DNA from: Planctomycetales bacterium
GTDB lineage: Bacteria > Planctomycetota > Phycisphaerae > SM23-33
DNA length: 19,245 nucleotides
NCBI GenBank assembly: GCA_030592655.1
Contig: JAUVIQ010000025.1
Location: 1-19,245 of the forward strand
Direction: 5' to 3'
Below are positions 13,966 to 19,245 of the stretch, piece after piece. The notes under the pieces are model-generated. The model saw nothing but the letters and a program-made list of their open reading frames with translations, was not told where the DNA came from and did no database searches. How positions within the stretch are numbered: position 1 is the first letter of the stretch; every line of letters begins with the position of its first letter. Made by a program: the position numbers and the translations under genes.

Positions 13966-14454
13966 TTAGAACGGTATATCGTCTCCCGGTGGGGGGGCTG
14001 GTTCAGTTTGTTGTTGTGGCGGGTTGTCGTATCCACCGCCGAGGTCGTCATGCGGCGCTTGTGATGGCGGCTGCTGGTTACTCTGACCCTGCTGGGGCGC
14101 CGCTCGTCCTTGTCCGCCTTGCCCGCCTTGTCCGAGAAACTGGAAACTCTGGACGGATACGTGGTGCTTGGAACGCTTCTGCCCGTCCTTATCTTCCCAC
14201 CTGTCCAACCGAAGTCGGCCCTCAACAAGTACGGACCGCCCCTTGGACATGTATTGGTTGAAGGTCTCTGCCTGTTTACCAAAGACGCTGCAGTCGATGA
14301 AACAGGTATCTTCCCGTTGTTCGCCGTCCTGGCTTCGCCAGCGGTGATTTATCGCCAGACCGAACTCGCAGACGGCTGTCTGGCTTGGAAGATATTTCAA
14401 CTGCGGGTCGCGAGTAATGTTGCCCGCGAGGATTACCTTATTATAGTTAGCCAT
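13966..14454 (-). CDS. ssb: Single-stranded DNA-binding protein
   Basis: 162-residue SSB that coats single-stranded DNA during replication and repair. Residues 1-107 form the OB fold: MANYNKVILAGNITRDPQLKYLP, FGLAINHRWR, DTCFIDCSVFGKQAE, GRSVLVEGRLRLDRWEDKDGQKRSKH. A Gly/Gln/Pro-rich disordered linker follows (about 108-156), and the protein ends DDIPF, the acidic tip that docks partner proteins. The ATG at 14454 has GAG at about ten bases upstream. It sits between rpsF and rpsR as in many bacteria. Confidence 0.96.
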   Translation of the reverse strand: MANYNKVILAGNITRDPQLKYLPSQTAVCEFGLAINHRWRSQDGEQREDTCFIDCSVFGKQAETFNQYMSKGRSVLVEGRLRLDRWEDKDGQKRSKHHVSVQSFQFLGQGGQGGQGRAAPQQGQSNQQPPSQAPHDDLGGGYDNPPQQQTEPAPPPGDDIPF

Positions 14455-14494
14455 AGTGTTCTCGCTTTCTTTCGGGATACTTTGTTACGCCAGG

Positions 14495-15124
14495 TTAGTC
14501 CTTGTCTGTCGTATCGGCATCTTCGGTATCTTTGGTATCTTCGGTATCTTCGGTATCTTCGGCGTCTTCACTGGGCTGGGTTTCTGTTGCTTCCGAAACT
14601 TCGGGCGTTTCTGCCGCTTCCGGCGTTTCTGTTTCCGGTGTTTGCGTTACTTCCGACGTTTCTGTCGCTTCTGTTGGTTCCGGTGTCGCGGGCGATTCGT
14701 CGGATTCGTCGGGTTTGGTTTCTTCCTGCGTCGTCTGTTCGTCCGACTCGGCCTCTTTCTTCGCGGCGAGTTCAGCGTCGGCTTCGGCCTGGCGTGATTC
14801 GGCGATGGTGGCGGGGGTGTCGGCGTTAATCTGTTCTTCGCTGACGTGGTCGCCTGAGAGTATCATCGCTCGCAGGAGGCGGTCGTTCAGTTGGATGTCG
14901 TGCTGCATTTCGTCGATCCTGGACGGATCGGCTTTGAAGTAGGTCAGCACGTACAGCGCCCGCTTTCGCCCCTTGATTTTGAATGCCAGTCGGCGTTCAT
15001 CCCATGGTTTTATGCTGAGTATTTCGGCATCGGCCCGCTCAAGCACCTCGCGGATGGGTGCAGAGGTCGATTCAAAATCAGTATTGCCCGCATCCAGCAG
15101 GAACATCGCTTCGTATGTTTTCAT
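14495..15124 (-). CDS. rpsF: 30S ribosomal protein S6 with long acidic C-terminal tail
   Basis: 209-residue protein. Residues 1-100 are S6 (MKTYEAMFLLD, LSIKPWDERRLAFKIKGRKRALYVLTYF, MQHDIQLNDRLLRAMIL), the partner of S18 on the 30S platform. Residues 101-209 form a low-complexity tail very rich in Glu, Thr, Asp, Ser and Pro, with TPE/TETPE-type units and a final DTEDTEDTKDTED series. E. coli S6 has a shorter Glu-rich tail that RimK lengthens after translation; here the acidic extension is encoded. The gene's ATG overlaps the pth stop in an ATGA. Its 3' end contains a 9-bp tandem repeat that could vary in copy number. Confidence 0.95.
   Translation of the reverse strand: MKTYEAMFLLDAGNTDFESTSAPIREVLERADAEILSIKPWDERRLAFKIKGRKRALYVLTYFKADPSRIDEMQHDIQLNDRLLRAMILSGDHVSEEQINADTPATIAESRQAEADAELAAKKEAESDEQTTQEETKPDESDESPATPEPTEATETSEVTQTPETETPEAAETPEVSEATETQPSEDAEDTEDTEDTKDTEDADTTDKD
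14522..14566. repeat. 9-bp tandem repeat in the 3' end of rpsF
   Basis: Five consecutive units of TTCGGTATC or one- to two-base variants (14522, 14531, 14540, 14549, 14558). On the coding strand they encode repeated (E/K)DT triplets of the S6 tail. Since 9 bp is three codons, slippage would change tail length without shifting the frame. Confidence 0.85.
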
Positions 15125-15726
15125 ATGTCCTTTCCCGTTTCCTGAGGCTCGTTCGAACTTCCGTCCTCGTAGTTATAGTGATTCATCACATAAGTTATAT
15201 CCTTGTTTATCCAGTTCTCGGCAGCATCGGCTGCACGTTTGACCGCATCGGCGATAACAGGTTTTTCTTCCGCTCGAAACCTGCTTAGGACGTAATCGGC
15301 GGAATCCATTTTTTCCGGTGGTGCGTCGATACCGATTCGCACCCTTGCCAGTCGGTTCGTTCCCAGCGTTTTGATTATATCGTTCAGCCCGTTATGCCCG
15401 CCGGCCGATCCCGACGCTCTTGCCCGAATCCGACCCGTCGGCAAGGCTACGTCATCCAGCACTACAAGCACTGATTCGGGCCCTGCCTTGTAAAACGCCG
15501 TCATTTCCGCCACTGCCTGTCCCGAACGGTTCATAAACGTTCTCGGACCCGCCAGTAAAACTTTCTTCCCGCCGACGTTTGCCGCCCAGATTCTGGCGTG
15601 AAATTTTCGTTTTCCCTGTCCAGTTTCCCAGCGTCGCCGCAATTCTTTCAATACCATGAAACCTATATTGTGCCGCGTACCCTGATATTGCCGTCCCGGA
15701 TTACCCAGTCCGACCACGAATTTCAC
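15121..15726 (-). CDS. pth: Peptidyl-tRNA hydrolase
   Basis: 201-residue enzyme that releases tRNA from peptidyl-tRNA dropped by stalled ribosomes. Motifs: VVGLGNPGRQYQGTRHNIGF with N9 and catalytic H19, FMNRSGQAV, VVLDDVALPTGRIR with the conserved Asp, and GSAGGHNGLNDI with the conserved Asn. I chose the GTG at 15726 because the family motif starts two residues later and the length fits (E. coli 194). A GTG at 15795 would add 23 unconserved residues and overlap rplY. The stop overlaps the rpsF start (ATGA). The C-terminal NYEDGSSNEPQETGKDI is a short acidic extra. Confidence 0.95.
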   Translation of the reverse strand: MKFVVGLGNPGRQYQGTRHNIGFMVLKELRRRWETGQGKRKFHARIWAANVGGKKVLLAGPRTFMNRSGQAVAEMTAFYKAGPESVLVVLDDVALPTGRIRARASGSAGGHNGLNDIIKTLGTNRLARVRIGIDAPPEKMDSADYVLSRFRAEEKPVIADAVKRAADAAENWINKDITYVMNHYNYEDGSSNEPQETGKDI

Positions 15727-15766
15727 GTCTGCGCCGCGTTCTTCCAAGTTCTGGCTCCGGCAGAAG

Positions 15767-16420
15767 TTACGACTTGTCCGACTCGGCCTGTTCACCCTCG
15801 GCGGATTCTTCTTCAGCCTTTTCGCCGATAACGTCAGGTTCGTCTGATACTTCTTCTTCGGTTACCGCTTCGACTTCCTCGGCTACGACAGACACCGAGG
15901 CGACCACTGTTTCCGGGTCGTCGTCCGTCATTACGCCTTCGGGAAGTTCCAGGTCCGCGATTCGAAGCACGTCACCGGTGTGCATCTCTGCAACGGCCAC
16001 GCGCAGTTCTTCGGGGATATTCGTTACCACGCACCGTACGTTCAGGTCGGAGAGTTGCTGGCGGAGCACACCGTCTTCGTTTTCGACGCCGACGGGCGTT
16101 CCGCGAAGCACGATTGGAACGGTAACGTCCACCTGTTCGTCGAGGTTCACTCGCGTCAGGTCAACGTGGATTATTTCCTGTCCCATGTAATCGTACTGCA
16201 CGTCCTTGATGAGCAAGTTATGCTCCTGCCCGTCCAGATCGCATTTGAGCAGCTGTTCACCGTGCCGGACAGCCAGTTCGATATCGTGCGACGAGAGGCT
16301 GACGGCCTGGTTTTCCTGCCCGTGACCATAAATTATTGCCGGAGTAAGGTTCTCCCGGCGAAGCCGGCAGGATTCCCTCGTACCCAATTTCTCACGTTTG
16401 CTGATCTTCAGAACTTCCAT
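15767..16420 (-). CDS. rplY: 50S ribosomal protein L25/general stress protein Ctc
   Basis: 217-residue long-form L25 that binds 5S rRNA. Residues 1-90 are the 5S-binding domain (KREKLGTRESCRLRRENLTPAIIYGHG, LLIKDVQYDYMGQEIIHVDLTRV). Residues 91-180 are the TL5/Ctc C-terminal domain (VTVPIVLRGTPVGVENEDGVLRQQLSDLNVRCV, DVLRIADLELPEGV). From about 178 the tail is strongly acidic (EEVEAVTEEEVSDEPD, EKAEEESAEGEQAESDKS). A good AAGGA precedes the ATG at 16420, 15 nt after the prs stop. The prs-ctc-pth order is common in bacteria. Confidence 0.95.
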   Translation of the reverse strand: MEVLKISKREKLGTRESCRLRRENLTPAIIYGHGQENQAVSLSSHDIELAVRHGEQLLKCDLDGQEHNLLIKDVQYDYMGQEIIHVDLTRVNLDEQVDVTVPIVLRGTPVGVENEDGVLRQQLSDLNVRCVVTNIPEELRVAVAEMHTGDVLRIADLELPEGVMTDDDPETVVASVSVVAEEVEAVTEEEVSDEPDVIGEKAEEESAEGEQAESDKS

Positions 16421-16435
16421 GGATTCGTTTCCTTA

Positions 16436-17416
16436 TTATTTTGAAAACAGGCTGCTCGCCGATTCGCTGGAAAACAGACTGCTTACGGATTCGTCATTAT
16501 GGATACAGTGGATCGCTTTTCCGATGAGTTCGGCTACGGATAGTACTTTCAAATTCAGCGCATTTACGGTCTCAGATGGGATGGGGATCGTGTCGGTAAC
16601 GACTATTTCGTCAATCGGCGCTGCGGCGAGGCGTTCGATGGCCGGTCCGCATAGCAGGGCGTGAGTAGCGCCGACGTATATACGTTCAGCCCCCTCTTTC
16701 TTGCAGAGTTTGGCTGCCTCGCTGATGGTCCCTGCTGTGGAGATCATGTCATCGATCATCAGGACGGTTTTGCCTTTTACGTCCCCGATGACTCGTTCGA
16801 TGATAACGTCTTTACCGCTGATGCGACGCTTGTCGATGACGGCGAAATCTCCACCGAGGTGCTCGGCGTATATGCGAGCGTGTTTGGCGTTACCGGCGTC
16901 GGGACTGACCAGCACAAGATTGTCCAGTTTGCATCGGCGGAAATAATTGTTAAGGACCGGTTCGGCGTAGAGGTTATCGACCGGGATGTCGAAGAAGCCT
17001 TGAATCTGCCCGGCATGAAGGTCTATTGTCAGAACGCGGTCTGCCCCGGCGGTGGAGATCAGATTTGCCACTAATTTAGCGGTAATCGGGACTCTTCCTT
17101 CGTCTTTACGGTCCTGACGGGCGTAACCGAAATACGGAATAACCGCTGTTACACGCTCCGACGAGGCGCGACGGGCGCAGTCGATGAAAATTAACAACTC
17201 CATCAGGCTGTCGTTGGTCGGTGGACACGTTGGCTGGATGAAGAATATGTCGCGTCCGCGGACGTCTTCATCGAGTTTAACCATAAATTCACCGTCCGGG
17301 AAAGTATCGGCAGTCAGAAGACCCAGCGGTAATCCCAGGTGCTCGGATATCTGCCGGGACAATACCGGATGCGCCCGACCTGAAAATACCTTCAGATTAT
17401 CATTCAAATTATCCAT
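16436..17416 (-). CDS. prs: Ribose-phosphate pyrophosphokinase (PRPP synthetase)
   Basis: 326-residue cytoplasmic enzyme that makes PRPP from ribose 5-phosphate and ATP for nucleotides, His and Trp. Motifs: FSGRAHPVLS and FPDGEFMVKL at the N-terminus, YFGYARQDRK (ATP site, residues 95-104), IDLHAGQIQGFFDIPVDNL (131-149), VLVSPDAGNAKHAR, and the PRPP-binding loop VLMIDDMISTAGTI with D222-D223. The family normally ends at ESVSSLF; here that motif (309-315) is followed by SSESASSLFSK, which looks like a tandem copy of the terminus. The start is ATG at 17416. A tRNA-Gln lies 42 nt upstream on the same strand. Confidence 0.97.
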   Translation of the reverse strand: MDNLNDNLKVFSGRAHPVLSRQISEHLGLPLGLLTADTFPDGEFMVKLDEDVRGRDIFFIQPTCPPTNDSLMELLIFIDCARRASSERVTAVIPYFGYARQDRKDEGRVPITAKLVANLISTAGADRVLTIDLHAGQIQGFFDIPVDNLYAEPVLNNYFRRCKLDNLVLVSPDAGNAKHARIYAEHLGGDFAVIDKRRISGKDVIIERVIGDVKGKTVLMIDDMISTAGTISEAAKLCKKEGAERIYVGATHALLCGPAIERLAAAPIDEIVVTDTIPIPSETVNALNLKVLSVAELIGKAIHCIHNDESVSSLFSSESASSLFSK

Positions 17417-17457
17417 GACTCGGTTTCCAGTCCCTAAACCTTAGTCTCAATTTTTTT

Positions 17458-17529
17458 CAACCCGGCCAGGACTTGAACCTGGAATGCGAGTACCAAAAAC
17501 TCGTGTGTTACCAATTACACCACCGGGTT
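17458..17529 (-). tRNA. tRNA-Gln (anticodon TTG)
   Basis: On the minus strand a full cloverleaf can be drawn: acceptor stem AACCCGG with CCGGGTT, a D arm with stem GTGT/ACAC around AATTGGTA, an anticodon stem CGAGT/ACTCG with loop TTTTGGT giving anticodon TTG (glutamine), a short variable loop, and a T arm CCAGG-TTCAAGT-CCTGG. The discriminator is G (17458). The 3' CCA is not encoded; an A run follows directly. It lies just upstream of prs in the same direction. Confidence 0.93.
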
Positions 17530-17630
17530 TTGTAGTAGTCACTACTTCGTTTAGCCGTCGTCGGCCTGCGGTGAGCCGTGCCGAACCGTACGACGACGCA
17601 ACCATACGACGACGTAACAAAACCGACCGA

Positions 17631-17636
17631 ATTATA
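17631..17636 (-). promoter_or_regulatory. Candidate -10 box for the tRNA-Gln/prs transcript
   Basis: A perfect TATAAT on the minus strand would start transcription near 17624, about 95 nt ahead of the tRNA. No good -35 box is present at 16-18 nt, and there is no extended -10 TG, so this is a weak call. Confidence 0.3.
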
Positions 17637-17858
17637 CGCCCAATCAAGGTCTTTCAGACAGCGGCGGTTGCCCGACCCGAGGCTTGGACGAGTGGCCGCT
17701 AATTACTCGCCCATTTCCCTTTCCGACGATGCTTCCGCCGACGGGACGCCCACAAGAGCCGACATTCAATGCAATGCTTATCGAACGACAACGATAACCT
17801 TACAGTCCCACCCAGCCCCGTGTCAATATAATTTCCCGCATTCATTTTAATTGTGTTG

Positions 17859-17887
17859 TTGAGACGTTTTATCATTAGGTGTATTAT
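17859..17887 (+). promoter_or_regulatory. Sigma70-type promoter for the LpxL-like gene
   Basis: TTGAGA (17859-17864), a 17-nt spacer and TATTAT (17882-17887). Transcription would start near 17894, only about eight bases before the ATG at 17902. The mRNA would then be nearly leaderless, with at most a short GGTAG in front of the start. Confidence 0.6.
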
Positions 17888-17901
17888 TCTTTGCGGTAGA
17901 T

Positions 17902-18810
17902 ATGGACTTATTGAGGCAAATGCGTAAGACGCTGACGTTCGGCGGGCTGCGGGTCGGTATGGAGATCGCACGCAGGGCGGACAATCGCGTCGTTGTCGAG
18001 AACCTTCGCAGCGTGCTTACGGGGCTGACGCGGGTGCTGCTTCCGCTTCGGGTGCGGCTGGCAAGAAACATGAAACTCGCCGGTGTTTATCGTCCCGAAC
18101 TGCTCGACGCCTATTTCGCTCGCGCCGCCGATCAGATGGTCATGCTGGCGCATGTCTTCCGTGCCGGTTTCGCCCGCAGCGGATGCCCGGAAAAATTCAA
18201 ATTCGACGACTCATTCGCACTGTTGGAGCAGGCCTATGCCACCGGCAGGGGGGTTATCAATATCGCTCCGCACATCTGCGGCTACCCGGTTTATCCCCCG
18301 ATTGTCAGCCCGCGCATCCCTTGCAGCATCTACCTCCGCCGGAACAAGGATCCGCGAAAGATGCGGATTACCGAGGCCATTGGTCTGGCCGGTAAGGGGC
18401 ACCTTGTCTATCCGCCCGAAGGCGCTACCAAAGCCCAGCGTCTTCAGGTCGCCATCGACGTGCTACGCGCCGGAAGGATGCTCTTCATCACGCCTGACAC
18501 GCCGCGAAAGCCGAATCATGGAATACCCGTAACCATTTTGGGTCGGACGGTATATTTCCCCACTGGCGTGTTCGTAATGTCGCTTCGGACCGGCGCGCCG
18601 GTGGTTCCGACCGTCTGGCACTGGGAGAATGAGGCGTATCACATCCGCTACAGCCAGCCGATAGAACTGGCCCGAGGCGGGCGGGTAAAACAGAAGGTTG
18701 AAGATGCCACTCGCAGATGGGCCGAAAGCGTCGATGCCTTTCTCCACGAGCATCCGGAGATGTGGTGGAACTGGCTTGACAAACGCTGGACACGGATCAT
18801 CCGAGGATGA
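17902..18810 (+). CDS. LpxL/HtrB-family lysophospholipid acyltransferase, variant active site
   Basis: 302-residue protein of the late lipid A acyltransferase family, which adds secondary acyl chains to lipid A at the inner membrane. Family features: GRGVINIAPH in the first conserved block, LVYPPEGA, a substrate-loop region LFITPDTPRKPNHGIPVTILGRTVYFPTGVFVMSLRTGAPVVPTVWHWE, and the C-terminal HEHPEMWWNWLDKRW typical of LpxL/LpxM. The catalytic H-x4-(D/E) motif is altered: the sequence is PHICGYP, with histidine 123 but proline where the acid should be. The N-terminal hydrophobic anchor is weak. It is the only plus-strand gene, with its own promoter, and converges with a PEP-CTERM gene. Catalytic competence is uncertain. 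Confidence 0.85.
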   Translation: MDLLRQMRKTLTFGGLRVGMEIARRADNRVVVENLRSVLTGLTRVLLPLRVRLARNMKLAGVYRPELLDAYFARAADQMVMLAHVFRAGFARSGCPEKFKFDDSFALLEQAYATGRGVINIAPHICGYPVYPPIVSPRIPCSIYLRRNKDPRKMRITEAIGLAGKGHLVYPPEGATKAQRLQVAIDVLRAGRMLFITPDTPRKPNHGIPVTILGRTVYFPTGVFVMSLRTGAPVVPTVWHWENEAYHIRYSQPIELARGGRVKQKVEDATRRWAESVDAFLHEHPEMWWNWLDKRWTRIIRG

Positions 18811-18823
18811 GAAAAACCAACAG

Positions 18824-18847
18824 ATTGCCAATTGGCAATTGGAAATT
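18824..18847. repeat. Word tract after the LpxL-like gene (CCAATTG family)
   Basis: Two CAATTGG words at a 7-8 bp period containing a perfect 14-bp palindrome TTGCCAATTGGCAA (18825-18838). It starts 14 nt after the stop codon of the plus-strand gene and uses the same word as the tract at 5785-5874. Confidence 0.75.
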
Positions 18848-18886
18848 AAAAAATCCCAGCCCACGGAATGCTTTCCGTGGGCTGGG
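18848..18886 (-). terminator. Intrinsic terminator of the PEP-CTERM gene
   Basis: A perfect 14-bp stem (18855-18868 with 18873-18886, CCCAGCCCACGGAA) with a TGCT loop. On the minus strand it is followed by A then TTTTTT, so it terminates transcripts from the right. On the plus strand no T run follows, so it would serve the acyltransferase gene less well. Confidence 0.85.
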
Positions 18887-19000
18887 GATACCACTAATAA
18901 ATTCTTCCGTCGTCGTGCCGAGCGAAGATACGCCTGGGCGGACGACGGCTATGCGACACATAGTGTCCCCACGGGAAGCATCCCTTTGGGAAACATTTAC

Positions 19001-19027
19001 ATCTGTGTAATCCGCGTAATCCGTGGA
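19001..19027. repeat. Word tract after the PEP-CTERM gene (GGATTAC family)
   Basis: On the minus strand, directly after the stop codon, the words CGGATTACG, CGGATTACAC and CAGAT follow at 8-9 bp spacing. They match the GGATTAC words of the hairpin at 1215-1360. One-sided. Confidence 0.65.
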
Positions 19028-19245
19028 CTACTTCTTGCGGCGAATCAATGCCAGCCCGCCAAGAGCCAGAAGCGTCAGCGTCGCCGGCTCAGGGACGAAG
19101 TTGACCTCGTCGCCGTTTGACGCAGTCGGGTACTCCGCACCTGCCGAGCCCCACACAAGCTGTCCAGTGAGCTCATACGGCACGAGAGTCAGCGTGGTCG
19201 CTGCACCCGACCATGTGAACTTACCAGAGCAAACCTCGCTCCACA
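19028..19245 (-). CDS. PEP-CTERM sorting-domain protein (C-terminal part)
   Basis: The last 72 codons of a gene entering from the right edge, ending at TAG (19028-19030). The tail is VPEPATLTLLALGGLALIRRKK: the V-P-E-P signal, a hydrophobic helix and a basic end, the classic PEP-CTERM sorting domain recognised by exosortase. Upstream residues (SGKFTWSGAATTLTLVPYELTG, then VWGSAGAEYPTASNGDEVNF) are small and polar, as in exported surface proteins. The protein is presumably secreted, anchored by the helix and cleaved by exosortase; its main function lies outside the window. Confidence 0.88.
   Translation of the reverse strand, partial: WSEVCSGKFTWSGAATTLTLVPYELTGQLVWGSAGAEYPTASNGDEVNFVPEPATLTLLALGGLALIRRKK

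Larger units (their letters stand above)
17530..17901. other. Intergenic region between divergent tRNA-Gln and acyltransferase gene
   Basis: 372 nt without a convincing gene. It holds a 13-bp palindrome AGTAGTCACTACT (17534-17546) just before the tRNA, a repeated TACGACGACG (near 17588 and 17604), a TATAAT on the minus strand (17636-17631), and the plus-strand promoter of the acyltransferase gene. The middle (about 17640-17820) shows nothing I can assign. Confidence 0.6.

Noticed and set aside
14456..14942. Long low-complexity plus-strand frames (GIFGIF..., SVSSVSS...) opposite rpsF
   Set aside because: They are translations of the complement of the acidic S6 repeat tail; no start context or family features.
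17699..17971. Small minus-strand frame in the tRNA/acyltransferase gap
   Set aside because: No ribosome-binding site, Arg/Ser-rich low-quality protein, and it overlaps the promoter and 5' end of the plus-strand gene.

Overview
The window comes from a Planctomycetota bacterium, most likely of class Phycisphaerae. The signs are a fused LpxC-FabZ, a PEP-CTERM sorting protein, a full outer-membrane/lipid A gene set, and the block prs-rplY-pth-rpsF-ssb-rpsR-rplI-dnaB. The assignment rests on gene content only. Nearly everything lies on the minus strand, so the layout below runs right to left.

Right end (17.4-19.2 kb). A PEP-CTERM protein enters from the right edge (C-terminus only) and ends ahead of a strong intrinsic terminator. 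It converges with the only plus-strand gene, an LpxL/HtrB-like acyltransferase that has its own sigma70-type promoter. A tRNA-Gln(TTG) follows on the minus strand, just upstream of prs.

Information-processing block (11.5-17.4 kb). prs, rplY/ctc, pth, rpsF, ssb, rpsR, rplI and dnaB form a tight co-directional cluster with ATGA- or TGATG-type overlaps at pth/rpsF and rplI/dnaB. S6, L9 and L25 all carry acidic C-terminal tails.

Envelope block (2.8-11.4 kb). A near-consensus promoter precedes bamA, followed by an OmpH/Skp-like chaperone, lpxD, lpxC-fabZ, two consecutive LpxA-like genes and a Gfo/Idh/MocA oxidoreductase. This covers beta-barrel assembly and the first steps of lipid A synthesis. 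The two LpxA-like proteins have complementary active-site losses: one keeps the catalytic histidines, the other keeps the nucleotide-binding residues. That suggests a split, heteromeric LpxA and is the most interesting observation here.

Left end (0-2.8 kb). A MazF-type toxin-antitoxin pair with its own promoter, a seven-helix membrane protein of unknown function, purC, and the start of a B12-binding-domain protein (probably radical SAM).

A second theme is spread over the window. Most intergenic gaps contain short-word tandem tracts (7-9 bp units such as TTGGTAA, CCAATTG, CGCAGAGG, GGGATAC), usually as two facing copies that can form long hairpins. They lie immediately 3' of stop codons, and a different word is used in almost every gap.
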